Assembly (NCBI GenBank): GCA_018366495.1
Contig: JAGZHZ010000005.1
Location: 54,766 to 118,765 of the forward strand
Source of the DNA: Clostridiales bacterium
GTDB taxonomy: Bacteria > Bacillota > Clostridia > Lachnospirales > Lachnospiraceae
Length of the DNA stretch: 64,000 nucleotides
Direction of reading: 5' to 3'
Shown here: piece after piece, positions 34,919 to 43,950 of the stretch
Position numbering within the stretch: position 1 is the first letter of the stretch
How the letters are laid out: each line of letters starts with the position of its first letter
The notes under the pieces: model-generated
The model's input: only the letters and a program-made list of their open reading frames with translations
Databases searched by the model: none
Told to the model about the DNA's origin: nothing
Position numbers and translations under genes: made by a program

Positions 34919-36511
34919 CTATTCTGAAATTTGAATCAATTCAATTTTATTCGTCCGGAAGTGCAGAATAAGAGCAGCCAGAAGTAAGATAAGAGTGACA
35001 GCAGGCGAAATGAAACTGCGAAATGATTCCGGAACTGCGGATATCAGAAAAATCGGAGCAATTCCGAGCGCCATGCCTCCAAAAACACAGATGCAGACAG
35101 GTAGTCCTTGTTTGACGATTGTAGTCTCATTTTTCCAGTCGAACTTCGGAAAGAGAATATTTAAGATCAATCCGAATTCAGTGATAAATAATGTATAAGC
35201 CAGAGGAATGGCAAACAGGAAAAAAATGGAAACTGCGTCGAGCGGTATCCGCACTGCGATAAAAGTTCCAGATATCAAAATGGCAGGGACTGCGAGCACA
35301 AGATTAACTGCACGTTTGCTGTTATAAATTTTAGATGGCTTTACCGGCAAAGACACGGTCTGCCAGAAATTTTTACCCTCGATGGAGATGGACACGGCGC
35401 TGGAACAGCACATGGCTGAGAGTATTCCCAGAACAAATGGCAGCGCCAATACAACGATGTCTGAGATACCGGGAATCGTGATAAAAGTTTCAATGGCATC
35501 CGCTCCTGAAAAGCAGAGAAATACACTTAAGATGATCATCAGAAGATAACCGACCGCTGTATTTGTCACATATAGAGGAGAAGCCAGATATCGTTTCCAT
35601 TCCTTGCGGAAAAGAGCCTGAAAGACGGAACGGTTTTTCAGATTCCGGATTTTATAGTCGGCACGGACACGGTGCGACATGAGGGAAGTATTGAGAAACT
35701 GATACGTTTTCTGCATGATAAAAGAAAACAGAATCATACACACAATGGAAATTCCCAGATACAAAAGCGTGCTTGACATCATGCCAAGACAGACACTCTC
35801 AAAAAAAAGCTGTGTCAGAGGATAAATCTGAAAAATTCCCGCCAGAAGCGCCTCATTCATAGATTGAAAATCCTGAACAGCAATCTGCGGAAGGCGGAAA
35901 CTGAAAAAGAAAATGCCGACAAGCAGAAGGACGCTGCCCAAAATCATCACAATATTTTTGTGGCGGAATCTGGAAGAAACGGCAGTCAGCAAAGCTCCAA
36001 GCACAGCCGATATGATAATCGGGAAAACGGGCAAAAACAGGATATCCAGAACGAGAAAAAGATAAAACCGGACAGGTTCGCCAAATGTGATTCCATAATA
36101 AATGCCAGTCGGGAGCAGGAGCGCAGCGCCAAAAAGACATTCTATACAGTAGCTCACAAGAAGACGGCAGGATACAATCGTGCCGGCAGGGATTGGAAGC
36201 GCCTGAAGCAGCTCATAATCTTTTGCGCCGATCAGATAACTGTTTGTTTTAAACAGAGAAGTAAAAAGAACGGCGAGGGAAGACATGGCGAATAAAAGAG
36301 GAAGCACGACTTCACCCATTCCCTGGTCAATATATAATTTGCCAAATCCAAAGCTGTAGATGAGGAAAATTGCGCCCACAGCCAGATAGGTAATGAGCAA
36401 AAGAAGCGCATTCCGGATCGCTTTTTTGTCATGGCTGTGTTTTAGCTTGCCCAGTCCCAGAAAATCTGAAATCTGGATCATGGCAAGATCTTTCCAGACT
36501 TTACTTCTCAT
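34919..36511 (-). CDS. ABC transporter permease
   Basis: 530 residues with about twelve hydrophobic segments and no ATPase motifs. It overlaps the ATPase gene upstream by 11 nt, so it is its membrane partner. The layout (two sets of six helices, cytosolic loop LMSHRVRADYKIRNLKNRSVFQALFRKEWKRYLASPLY) resembles large ABC-2-type permeases of exporters in Firmicutes. The substrate is unknown; co-operonic sdpR-sdpI suggests peptide toxin defence or signalling. Confidence 0.8.
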   Translation of the reverse strand: MRSKVWKDLAMIQISDFLGLGKLKHSHDKKAIRNALLLLITYLAVGAIFLIYSFGFGKLYIDQGMGEVVLPLLFAMSSLAVLFTSLFKTNSYLIGAKDYELLQALPIPAGTIVSCRLLVSYCIECLFGAALLLPTGIYYGITFGEPVRFYLFLVLDILFLPVFPIIISAVLGALLTAVSSRFRHKNIVMILGSVLLLVGIFFFSFRLPQIAVQDFQSMNEALLAGIFQIYPLTQLFFESVCLGMMSSTLLYLGISIVCMILFSFIMQKTYQFLNTSLMSHRVRADYKIRNLKNRSVFQALFRKEWKRYLASPLYVTNTAVGYLLMIILSVFLCFSGADAIETFITIPGISDIVVLALPFVLGILSAMCCSSAVSISIEGKNFWQTVSLPVKPSKIYNSKRAVNLVLAVPAILISGTFIAVRIPLDAVSIFFLFAIPLAYTLFITEFGLILNILFPKFDWKNETTIVKQGLPVCICVFGGMALGIAPIFLISAVPESFRSFISPAVTLILLLAALILHFRTNKIELIQISE

Positions 36512-37217
36512 GCTCTGTCACCTCCATAAATACACTCTCCAGACTCTCGTTTCCAAGCACTTCTTTGATCGGACCGTTTGCCACAAGCTCTCCATTTTTT
36601 ATAATAGCAACTTTATTGCAAAGTTTTTCAGCAACCTCAAGCACATGGGTGGAGAAGAAAATAGAGCTTCCTTTTTGACACAGTTCACGCATAATATTTT
36701 TTAAATCGAGCGCGGATTTTGGATCAAGACCGACAAAAGGCTCGTCGAGAACGAGCAGTTTCGGCTCATGGATGAGGGCGCCGATCAGCGCGGCTTTCTG
36801 TTTCATACCGTGTGAGTAAGAACCGATCAGACTTCCAAGACTGCCTGTGATTTCAAAAAGATCGGCATACTTTGCGATGCGGGTTTCTTTTTCTTTGGCA
36901 GGGACACCGTATACGTCAGCGATAAAATTCAGATATTCGATTCCGGACAGATGTTCATATAAATCAGGATTATCTGGAATGTATGCTGTGACAGATTTAC
37001 AGAATATCGGATGTTTTTTGATGGATTTTCCGTCAATCAGGATATCTCCTTCATCGAATCCCATGATACCGACAACTGCTTTCAGCGTGGTTGTCTTTCC
37101 GGCGCCGTTGTGGCCGATAAATCCATAAATATCTCCGGCTTCTACATTTAAATTTAAATGTGAGACAGCACGTTTCCCACCTTTATAAGTTTTTGAAAAA
37201 TTTTTAATTTCGAGCAT
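36501..37217 (-). CDS. ABC transporter ATP-binding protein
   Basis: 238 residues. Walker A GHNGAGKTTT, the ABC signature SYSHGMKQKAAL (variant of LSGGQ), Walker B LLVLDEPFVGLDP, and the switch His in FFSTHVLEVAEKL. The type is typical of ABC-2 exporters. RBS GAGGGG upstream. Eighty-two nt without a terminator separate it from sdpI, so all four genes are probably one operon. Confidence 0.92.
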   Translation of the reverse strand: MLEIKNFSKTYKGGKRAVSHLNLNVEAGDIYGFIGHNGAGKTTTLKAVVGIMGFDEGDILIDGKSIKKHPIFCKSVTAYIPDNPDLYEHLSGIEYLNFIADVYGVPAKEKETRIAKYADLFEITGSLGSLIGSYSHGMKQKAALIGALIHEPKLLVLDEPFVGLDPKSALDLKNIMRELCQKGSSIFFSTHVLEVAEKLCNKVAIIKNGELVANGPIKEVLGNESLESVFMEVTEHEK

Positions 37218-37299
37218 AAGACGTTCCCCTCTTTCATTTTCATTTTTATGGTTGTTTTTGTTTCTTTTTCCTTTTCAATTTCTTTCTTTGCGTCTGCTT

Positions 37300-38034
37300 T
37301 TATTCTTCTTTATCTTGATGATAGTCCGATTCTTCTGATTCTTTCGATTCTTCGGATTCAATGTCGCTCTGAGCGAAATATCCCATTTTTTGCGCTTTTA
37401 AGAACATGAGATAGGAGTACAGATAAACAAGCGCCACACTTCCAAAAAGCATACCCATGAGGATAGGAAACAGGACAGAGTCCGGCAGAAAGGAGAATGG
37501 AAGCAGAGTGACTCCCATTATCATAAATAGAATTCCTCCCATGCGCTGCGTTTTTTTCCAGACCCATGGATTCTCAATCGCCCAGGGCGTACGGACACCA
37601 AAGTAGTAATTTGGACGGATTTGGGGCATATAGTTTCCCAGGCCGACAAACAGGATTCCGATTCCAAAGACAATAATCTGAGAAATATCGAACTGGTATC
37701 CTAAAGCAATCAGGGAGGAAACCCAGTTAAATACAATCAGCAAAAGCACGGTGAGCGATAAGCATACATGATATGCCTTTGTGTGATACCTGTAATTTTT
37801 TCGACGCGGATCAATCATTGGAATCAGGTAGAAAAGAATACAGATAAAGAGCGGAACCGCCGCAAGGAAGAGAACAGACGTCTTTGAACTGTAGCGATCC
37901 ACCTCCCCATCAATCCCCCAGTGAACAGGAACCTGGTCTGGAAATTTTGGATATAAAATCAAATGTGCTGTGAAAGAAGCAATACATAAAAAGAAAAGCA
38001 TCCAGTTTATGTATTTCCATTTTATTTTTCTCAT
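37300..38034 (-). CDS. sdpI: SdpI-family membrane protein with DUF1648 domain
   Basis: 244 residues with about seven hydrophobic helices. The N-terminal DUF1648 block reads PKFPDQVPVHWGIDGEVDRYSSK; the SdpI part has the typical LGNYMPQIRPNYYFGVRTPWAIENPWVWKKTQRMGG. The tail is very acidic (ESEESKESEESD). In B. subtilis SdpI gives immunity to the cannibalism toxin SdpC and sequesters SdpR. It overlaps sdpR by 4 nt (ATGA). No sdpABC toxin genes are present here. Confidence 0.88.
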   Translation of the reverse strand: MRKIKWKYINWMLFFLCIASFTAHLILYPKFPDQVPVHWGIDGEVDRYSSKTSVLFLAAVPLFICILFYLIPMIDPRRKNYRYHTKAYHVCLSLTVLLLIVFNWVSSLIALGYQFDISQIIVFGIGILFVGLGNYMPQIRPNYYFGVRTPWAIENPWVWKKTQRMGGILFMIMGVTLLPFSFLPDSVLFPILMGMLFGSVALVYLYSYLMFLKAQKMGYFAQSDIESEESKESEESDYHQDKEE

Positions 38035-38306
38035 TTCTTATCAGTGCCTCCCCTTGTGAAATCAAAAAACCATTTGATGAGATCTTGAAATACAGTCGTA
38101 TTCAGGCTGTATATGATATTTTGTCCCTGCCTTTCATCAAGCACCATATCCGCATTTTTAAGAATACTTAAGTGATGACTGATTGAAGGCTTAGAAATCT
38201 GGAAAGAATCAGCAATTTCTCCGGCTGTCATATCTTTTTCCTGAAGCAGTTCCAAAATTTTTCGGCGTGTCGGGTCCGACAGTGCTTTAAAGGCATCATT
38301 GAGCAT
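38031..38306 (-). CDS. sdpR: SdpR-like ArsR-family repressor
   Basis: 91 residues, winged helix: ALSDPTRRKILELLQEKDMTAGEIADSFQISKPSISHHLSILKNADMV. No metal-binding cysteines. The family member SdpR represses its own operon until SdpI binds it at the membrane. RBS AGGAGG at 5-nt spacing. The 24-bp palindrome just upstream is the likely operator. Confidence 0.9.
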   Translation of the reverse strand: MLNDAFKALSDPTRRKILELLQEKDMTAGEIADSFQISKPSISHHLSILKNADMVLDERQGQNIIYSLNTTVFQDLIKWFFDFTRGGTDKK

Positions 38307-38345
38307 AAAAACCTCCTTTTTTAGTATATAAAATTTGTTAAATAG

Positions 38346-38369
38346 ATATTTAGATAATTATCTAAATAT
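38346..38369. promoter_or_regulatory. 24-bp perfect palindrome, likely SdpR operator
   Basis: A perfectly symmetric AT-rich sequence centred on TAGATAATTATCTA. It lies about 20 bp upstream of a TATACT -10 hexamer reading toward sdpR (38323-38328 on this strand), so a bound repressor would cover the -35 region. Confidence 0.7.
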
Positions 38370-38533
38370 TTAAGTGAATTATATCATAAAGAAAGAGATT
38401 GTCAATAAAAAGAAGCGGGAAAGAGAAGGAGGAGACAGCCTGTGTATAAAAGACTGGAAACATTGGATAAAATATGATAGAGTAGTGAAAAGGGGTTGTA
38501 AGGTGAAGGAAAGGTAAAATCAGAGGTACAAAC

Positions 38534-40591
38534 ATGAAAAAAAGTATGAAGCAGAAGGTAAAATATGGCGGAAAGTTAAAGCTATATCTGCAATGGTCGT
38601 GGTATCTGACGGTAATGCTGATTGTAATGAATATACTGGTCTATGTGGTGAATGTGAAAGCTGGATTTCTGGTTTCTGTTTTTGTTGCCCTGTATGGTCT
38701 CAGCGTGGGATTTATTTATCAGTATTACAAACCCAGAATCTTAAGGGAGATGACCTCCTTTGCGGCGCAGTATGCGCAGGTGCAGAAGATCATTCTTCAG
38801 GAATTTATGGTTCCGTATGCAATTCTGGATGTGGATGGAAATATTTTGTGGATGAATGAAGCATTTTCAAAGGCAGTCGGAAAAGATACCAATTACAGAA
38901 GAAACATTGCGACTGTAATTCCGCATATCAATCGAAACGTGCTTCCACAAAAAGAGGAAGAAAAAGAAGTGGAGATTCAGATTGGAAATCAGGATTTTTC
39001 CGCAAAAATGCAGTGGATCAGCACGGAAGTGATGATGGAGGAAATTCAAATCATAGATATTCCGAAAGAAAGAAATGCGATGATTGCGCTGTATCTGTTT
39101 GACAAGACAGAGATCAACTATTATATTAGAGAGAATCAGGAACAGAGACTTGTCACAGGTCTGATCTATATTGACAATTATGAGGAAGCTCTTGAGAGTA
39201 TTGAGGAAGGCCGACGTGCCCTTTTAGTTGCTCTGATCGAGAGAAAAATCAATAAATACATGGCAAATATGGATGGAATTGTCAAAAAGTTAGAGAAAGA
39301 TAAGTATTTTGTGATTTTTCAGCAGAGAAAACTGCAGGAACTGGAGAAAAACAGATTTTCTCTTCTTGAGGAAGTAAAGACCGTCAATATCGGAAACGAG
39401 ATGAAGGTAACCCTGAGCATTGGAATTGGTCTGAACGGCTCCAGCTATCTTCAAAATTATGAGTTTGCGAGAGTAGCGATGGAACTGGCGCTGGGAAGAG
39501 GGGGAGATCAGGCAGTTGTAAAGGAAAATGAGCAGATTTCCTACTACGGAGGCAAGTCGCAGCAGGTGGAGAAGAGTACACGCGTCAAGGCAAGAGTGAA
39601 GGCGCAGGCTCTTCGGGAATTTATTGGAAGCAAAGAAAATGTTGTCGTTATGGGGCATAAAAACACGGACATTGATTCCTTTGGTGCTTCCGTCGGTATC
39701 TATCGCGCTGCAAAACTGATGGATAAAAAGGCGCACATTGTGCTGGGAGATATTACAGCTTCGATCCGTCCATGGGTGAATATGTTTTTGAATAATAAAG
39801 ACTACGATGAAGATATGTTTGTAAATCACGAGGAAGCTATGGAACTTGTCTCAGAGAAGACGGTTGTCGTGGTAGTTGATACAAACAGGCCGAAGATGAC
39901 AGAGTGCGAGCAGCTTTTGAAACAGACAAAGACCATCGTAGTGCTCGACCACCACAGACAGAGCAGCGATGTGATACAAAATGCGGTGCTGTCATACATT
40001 GAGACGTATGCTTCATCGGCGTGTGAGATGGTTGCGGAGGTTCTGCAGTATTTTGCAGAGGGAATCAAATTAAAGGCTGTTGAGGCAGACTGCATTTATG
40101 CCGGAATGATTATAGACACAAATAACTTTGTAACAAAGACAGGTGTGCGCACATTTGAAGCAGCCGCATTCCTGCGAAGATGCGGGGCGGATGTAACACG
40201 CGTGCGAAAAATGTTCCGCAACGATATGCAGTCTTACAAAGCGCGCGCCGAGGCAGTGCGCCATGCGGAAGTTTTTGAAAATGCGTATGCAATCAGTACC
40301 TGCCCGAGCGAGAATCTGGAAAGCCCGACGATTGTGGGAGCGCAGACAGCAAATGAACTTTTAAATATCATCGGTATCAAGGCTTCTTTTGTGATCACGG
40401 AATACAACAACAGAATCTATATCAGCGCCCGCGCGATTGACGAAGTCAATGTTCAGATTATTATGGAACGTCTGGGCGGAGGCGGACATATGAATATCGC
40501 AGGCGCTCAGATGGAAGGCGTTTCCATTGATGAAGCAAAAGAAAAACTTGAAAAAGTAATTTTAGAAATGAAGAAAGAAGGAGCGATTTAA
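38534..40591 (+). CDS. gdpP: Cyclic-di-AMP phosphodiesterase GdpP
   Basis: 685 residues. Two N-terminal membrane helices (~18-58), a PAS-like domain (~80-150), a degenerate GGDEF domain (~170-300) and the DHH/DHHA1 catalytic part (~340-685) with HKNTDIDSFGAS, VDTNRP, DHHRQ, and GGGGHMNIAGAQ. It hydrolyses c-di-AMP to pApA, affecting wall and potassium homeostasis. It is followed by rplI and dnaB, the conserved order in Firmicutes; rplI starts 2 nt after the stop. Confidence 0.95.
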   Translation: MKKSMKQKVKYGGKLKLYLQWSWYLTVMLIVMNILVYVVNVKAGFLVSVFVALYGLSVGFIYQYYKPRILREMTSFAAQYAQVQKIILQEFMVPYAILDVDGNILWMNEAFSKAVGKDTNYRRNIATVIPHINRNVLPQKEEEKEVEIQIGNQDFSAKMQWISTEVMMEEIQIIDIPKERNAMIALYLFDKTEINYYIRENQEQRLVTGLIYIDNYEEALESIEEGRRALLVALIERKINKYMANMDGIVKKLEKDKYFVIFQQRKLQELEKNRFSLLEEVKTVNIGNEMKVTLSIGIGLNGSSYLQNYEFARVAMELALGRGGDQAVVKENEQISYYGGKSQQVEKSTRVKARVKAQALREFIGSKENVVVMGHKNTDIDSFGASVGIYRAAKLMDKKAHIVLGDITASIRPWVNMFLNNKDYDEDMFVNHEEAMELVSEKTVVVVVDTNRPKMTECEQLLKQTKTIVVLDHHRQSSDVIQNAVLSYIETYASSACEMVAEVLQYFAEGIKLKAVEADCIYAGMIIDTNNFVTKTGVRTFEAAAFLRRCGADVTRVRKMFRNDMQSYKARAEAVRHAEVFENAYAISTCPSENLESPTIVGAQTANELLNIIGIKASFVITEYNNRIYISARAIDEVNVQIIMERLGGGGHMNIAGAQMEGVSIDEAKEKLEKVILEMKKEGAI

Positions 40592-40593
40592 CA

Positions 40594-41040
40594 ATGAAAG
40601 TAATTTTAATAGAAGATGTGAAGTCTCTTGGAAAAAAAGGAGAAATTGTAAATGTCAGTGACGGATATGCCAGAAACAGTCTGTTTCCAAAAAAATATGC
40701 GCTGGAAGCAACTCCGAAGAATATCAATGATCTGAAGCTTCAGAAAGCGCATGAAGAGAAAGTGGCGCAGGAAATCTTAGCTGAGGCAAAAGCGTTTGCG
40801 GAGGAATTAAAAGATAAAAAGGTCGTACTGTCTGTGAAAGTGGGCGAAGGCGGAAAGGTATTCGGTTCTATCTCCTCAAAAGAAATTCAGGAGGCAGCAA
40901 AGGCACAGCTTGGATATGAAATTGATAAGAAAAAAATGCAGCTCCCGAACCCGATCAAGGCTTTGGGAACAACGATGGTTCCGATTAAACTTCACCCGAA
41001 GGTAACAGCAGAACTGAGAGTTATGGTAAAAGAAGCTTAA
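40594..41040 (+). CDS. rplI: 50S ribosomal protein L9
   Basis: 148 residues: MKVILIEDVKSLGKKGEIVNVSDGYARNSLFPKKYA is the N-terminal RNA-binding domain, a long connecting helix follows, then the C-terminal domain with GKVFGSISSKEI. Starts 2 nt after gdpP. Confidence 0.97.
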   Translation: MKVILIEDVKSLGKKGEIVNVSDGYARNSLFPKKYALEATPKNINDLKLQKAHEEKVAQEILAEAKAFAEELKDKKVVLSVKVGEGGKVFGSISSKEIQEAAKAQLGYEIDKKKMQLPNPIKALGTTMVPIKLHPKVTAELRVMVKEA

Positions 41041-41057
41041 GCCTGGGAGGAGAAACG

Positions 41058-42386
41058 ATGGATGAGGCACTTATAAAACGAGTAATGCCCCACAGCATAG
41101 AAGCAGAACAGTCGGTCCTTGGGGCAATGCTGATAGACAAAGAGGCGATCATGGCAGCTTCGGAAATCGTGAACAAGGAAGACTTTTATCAGCAGCAGTA
41201 CGGAATCTTGTTTGAAACAATGACGGAACTGTACAATGAGTCAAAACCGGTCGATATTGTGACATTACAGGATCGCCTGAGAGAAAAGAATGTTCCGCCT
41301 GAAGTGAGCAGTCTGGAATTTGCCAGAGACCTGATCGCAGCAGTTCCCATCACAACAAATGTGAAGGAACATGCAAAGATTGTCAAAGAGAAGTCCATGC
41401 TGCGAAAACTGATTAAAGTGAACGAAGAGATTGCCAATCTGTGTTATCTGGGAAATCAAAAAGTGGAAGACATCATGGAAATGACAGAGAAAAAGATTTT
41501 CCAGCTTCTTCAGCAGACAGGAAGCGAAGAATTTGTGCCGATTAAGACGGTTGTGCTAAATGCTCTTGACCGCATTGAAGCGGCGTCCCGCATGAAGGGA
41601 AGCGTGACAGGAATTCCCACAGGCTTTATTGACTTGGATTATAAAACATCAGGCTTTCAGCCATCTGATCTGATTTTGATTGCGGCCCGTCCCTCTATGG
41701 GAAAGACCGCTTTCGTTTTGAATATTGCTCAGTATATGGCTTTTCACAATGATGTGACAGTTGCTGTCTTCAGTTTGGAGATGTCAAAAGAACAGCTTGT
41801 CAACCGATTGCTTTCTCTGGAATCCAAGGTGGATTCACAGGCGATCCGTACCGGAAACCTCTCGGATGACGACTGGGCGAAACTGATCGAGGGAGCTGGA
41901 ACAATCGGAAAATCGAATCTGATTATTGATGATACTCCAGGTATCTCCATCTCAGAGCTTCGGAGCAAATGCAGAAAATACAAACTGGAGAATAATCTGG
42001 GAATTGTCATGATCGACTACCTTCAGCTGATGACAGGGAGCAAGAAGACAGACTCCAGACAGCAGGAAATTTCTGATATCTCCCGCTCGCTGAAAGAGCT
42101 GGCCAGAGAATTAAATGTTCCAGTTGTCGCACTTTCACAGCTCAGCCGCGCGGTGGAACAAAGACCGGAACACAGACCGATGCTTTCGGATCTGCGTGAG
42201 TCAGGTGCGATTGAACAGGATGCCGATGTCGTAATGTTTTTGTATCGAGATGATTATTATAATAAAGATTCTGATATGAAAGGAATCGCAGAAGTGATTA
42301 TCGCAAAACAGAGAAACGGTCCGATCGGCACGGTGAATCTTGTATGGCTGCCAAACTATACGAAATTCGCAAATATACAGAAATAG
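41058..42386 (+). CDS. dnaB: Replicative DNA helicase
   Basis: 442 residues. N-terminal domain from PHSIEAEQSVLGAMLIDKEAI; RecA-like motor with Walker A ARPSMGKTAF, Walker B GIVMIDYLQLM, the Gln of LSQLSRAVEQRPEHRPMLSDLRESG and the Arg finger region. No intein. Follows rplI by 17 nt. Confidence 0.97.
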   Translation: MDEALIKRVMPHSIEAEQSVLGAMLIDKEAIMAASEIVNKEDFYQQQYGILFETMTELYNESKPVDIVTLQDRLREKNVPPEVSSLEFARDLIAAVPITTNVKEHAKIVKEKSMLRKLIKVNEEIANLCYLGNQKVEDIMEMTEKKIFQLLQQTGSEEFVPIKTVVLNALDRIEAASRMKGSVTGIPTGFIDLDYKTSGFQPSDLILIAARPSMGKTAFVLNIAQYMAFHNDVTVAVFSLEMSKEQLVNRLLSLESKVDSQAIRTGNLSDDDWAKLIEGAGTIGKSNLIIDDTPGISISELRSKCRKYKLENNLGIVMIDYLQLMTGSKKTDSRQQEISDISRSLKELARELNVPVVALSQLSRAVEQRPEHRPMLSDLRESGAIEQDADVVMFLYRDDYYNKDSDMKGIAEVIIAKQRNGPIGTVNLVWLPNYTKFANIQK

Positions 42387-42420
42387 ACAGAAACTGCGCT
42401 ATTGTTACAAAAGCTACCCG

Positions 42421-42448
42421 TTGCATTTGAGAATGAATATGATATACT
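42421..42448 (+). promoter_or_regulatory. Promoter of the MerR-like gene
   Basis: TTGCAT (42421-42426), 16-nt spacer, TATACT (42443-42448) with extended TGA. Confidence 0.6.
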
Positions 42449-42529
42449 TAAGATAACGCAGTAAGCACGGTTCCAAGAGCCGATTTGCATAGACGGCGAA
42501 TAAAAGAATATTTCTGATGGAGGCGAAGT

Positions 42530-43192
42530 ATGGAGGAAACCAGATATATGATTTCTGATGCGGCTAAAAAGGTAGAAGTGGAAGCGCATGTACTCCGATA
42601 TTGGGAGGAAGAGCTGGAACTGCCGATCGCCAGAAATGAGATGGGACACCGATACTACACCGAAGAAAATATTCGGATTTTTCAGAGTATTAAAGAACTA
42701 AAAGAACGTGGTTTTCAGCTGAAAGCGATAAAAGTGCTTCTGCCTGAGATCATAAAAAAAGGACAAAAGAGTGCAGACCATATTATTGATCTGGAAGAAA
42801 AGCTGACTCAAAGAGCGGCGGAAGAGCTGGAAAGCAGAATTTCTGATTCAGAGGAGAAACAGGAACATACGACTTCTGTGGTGATGCAGTTTCCGAACAA
42901 TCCGGCGCCATCTGAAAATATCAGTCAGTTTCAGGCGATTATGGATCAGATTTTAGCTCATGCTTTAGAGAAAAACAATAAGGAACTCGTCCAGATGGTG
43001 AGCAAGAATGTGGAGAGGGAAATGACATACCTGATGAAGCTCAAGGAAGAGAGAGAGGAAGAGCGGTATCGTCAGCTCGATGCGGCAATTCGAGCACATC
43101 AAAAAGGAAGGGGACTTGCAGCTGCGACAAAGGAAGAAATACCAAAGAAAAAGTTTTTGCTGTTTCGCAGAAAAAAGAAGTCTGCTATATAG
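42530..43192 (+). CDS. MerR-type HTH protein with coiled-coil tail
   Basis: 220 residues. N-terminal MerR-like HTH (YMISDAAKKVEVEAHVLRYWEEELELPIARNEMGHRYYTEENIRIFQSIKELKERGFQLKAIKVLL), then a charged linker and coiled-coil segments (~85-190), ending in a very basic tail (PKKKFLLFRRKKKSAI). No effector domain or cysteines. The organisation is like RacA-type or DUF3967 proteins that bind DNA and associate with membrane or chromosome; a metabolite-responsive activator is less likely. Monocistronic with its own promoter and terminator. Confidence 0.7.
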   Translation: MEETRYMISDAAKKVEVEAHVLRYWEEELELPIARNEMGHRYYTEENIRIFQSIKELKERGFQLKAIKVLLPEIIKKGQKSADHIIDLEEKLTQRAAEELESRISDSEEKQEHTTSVVMQFPNNPAPSENISQFQAIMDQILAHALEKNNKELVQMVSKNVEREMTYLMKLKEEREEERYRQLDAAIRAHQKGRGLAAATKEEIPKKKFLLFRRKKKSAI

Positions 43193-43201
43193 AAAAGAAA
43201 A

Positions 43202-43235
43202 AACGAGTAGAGAGAAAAACTCCTACTCGTTTTTT
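43202..43235. terminator. Bidirectional terminator between converging genes
   Basis: ACGAGTAG and CTACTCGT form the stem, with T-runs on both strands, serving the MerR-like gene and the ferredoxin gene. Confidence 0.85.
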
Positions 43236-43250
43236 AAACGTCTGTCAAAA

Positions 43251-43421
43251 TTATTCAGCTACGATTGCGCCTGTTGGACATTCAGATTCGCATGTTCCGC
43301 AGTCTAAGCAAGCATCTGCGTCGATAACGTATTTTCCATCACCTTCGCTGATAGCCTCTGCTGGGCAAACATCTGCACATGTTCCGCAGCTTACACATTC
43401 ATCTGTAATAACGTATGCCAT
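43251..43421 (-). CDS. 2[4Fe-4S] ferredoxin
   Basis: A 56-residue gene, easily missed by length filters. Two classical cluster motifs CVSCGTCADVCP and CLDCGTCESECP; the whole protein is the clostridial ferredoxin fold, starting MAYVITDECVSCG and ending PTGAIVAE. It carries low-potential electrons in anaerobic metabolism (for example pyruvate:ferredoxin oxidoreductase, hydrogenase). RBS AAGGAGG 8 nt before the ATG decides the start. Own promoter at 43477-43505. Confidence 0.95.
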   Translation of the reverse strand: MAYVITDECVSCGTCADVCPAEAISEGDGKYVIDADACLDCGTCESECPTGAIVAE

Positions 43422-43476
43422 AGTAAATATCCTCCTTATATTGTCAAATAAGATCTGATTTTGAGATCTTTTCTTT

Positions 43477-43505
43477 ATTCTAATACATCTGTATCAATTA
43501 TACAA
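43477..43505 (-). promoter_or_regulatory. Promoter of the ferredoxin gene
   Basis: Minus strand TTGTAT, 17-nt spacer, TAGAAT. Confidence 0.5.
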
Positions 43506-43533
43506 GAGAAAACTTTTTAATTTTCGCCAAGTA

Positions 43534-43562
43534 TTGCATAAAGAATAGAAAAGTATTATAAT
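43534..43562 (+). promoter_or_regulatory. Promoter of the DUF1858 gene
   Basis: TTGCAT (43534-43539), 17-nt spacer, TATAAT (43557-43562). An in-frame ATG at 43561 lies in the -10 box and so cannot be the start. Confidence 0.7.
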
Positions 43563-43593
43563 GAAACAATATTTAGCGAAGGAGGTACGAATT

Positions 43594-43800
43594 ATGACAG
43601 TGACGAAAGAAATGTTAATCGGAGAAATTCTTCAGATTGATCCTCAGATGGCTCCATTTCTGATGGCAAGCGGAATGCACTGCATCGGATGCCCGTCTGC
43701 TCAGGGAGAATCTCTGGAAGAGGCTGCACTGGTTCATGGAATAGAGCCTGATTTATTAGTGGCAAGAATCAACGCATTTTTAGATAGCTTAAAAAAATAA
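43594..43800 (+). CDS. DUF1858 domain protein
   Basis: 68 residues from the ATG at 43594 (AAGGAGG upstream). The whole protein is the DUF1858 / ScdA-N-like helical domain: EILQIDPQMAPFLMASGMHCIGCPSAQGESLEEAALVHGI, with the CIGC cysteines. Family members are linked to iron-sulfur or hybrid cluster proteins and nitrosative stress. Divergent from the ferredoxin gene. Exact role unknown. Confidence 0.85.
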   Translation: MTVTKEMLIGEILQIDPQMAPFLMASGMHCIGCPSAQGESLEEAALVHGIEPDLLVARINAFLDSLKK

Positions 43801-43832
43801 ATAGCAAAGAGAGCAGAATGAAAATTCTGACG

Positions 43833-43873
43833 AAAAGGGGACACCGGGATATCATCCCAGTGTCCCTTTTCTG
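43833..43873 (+). terminator. Terminator of the DUF1858 gene
   Basis: AAAAGGGGACAC...GTGTCCCTTTT with inner GGGAT/ATCCC. The A-run on the 5' side also lets it work for mecA on the opposite strand. Confidence 0.85.
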
Positions 43874-43950
43874 TCAATCAGACGGGAATATTCATGATTT
43901 CAGTCATGGGAGATTCTAATTCCATTTTGTATGCTCCAGCATCGCTTCAA

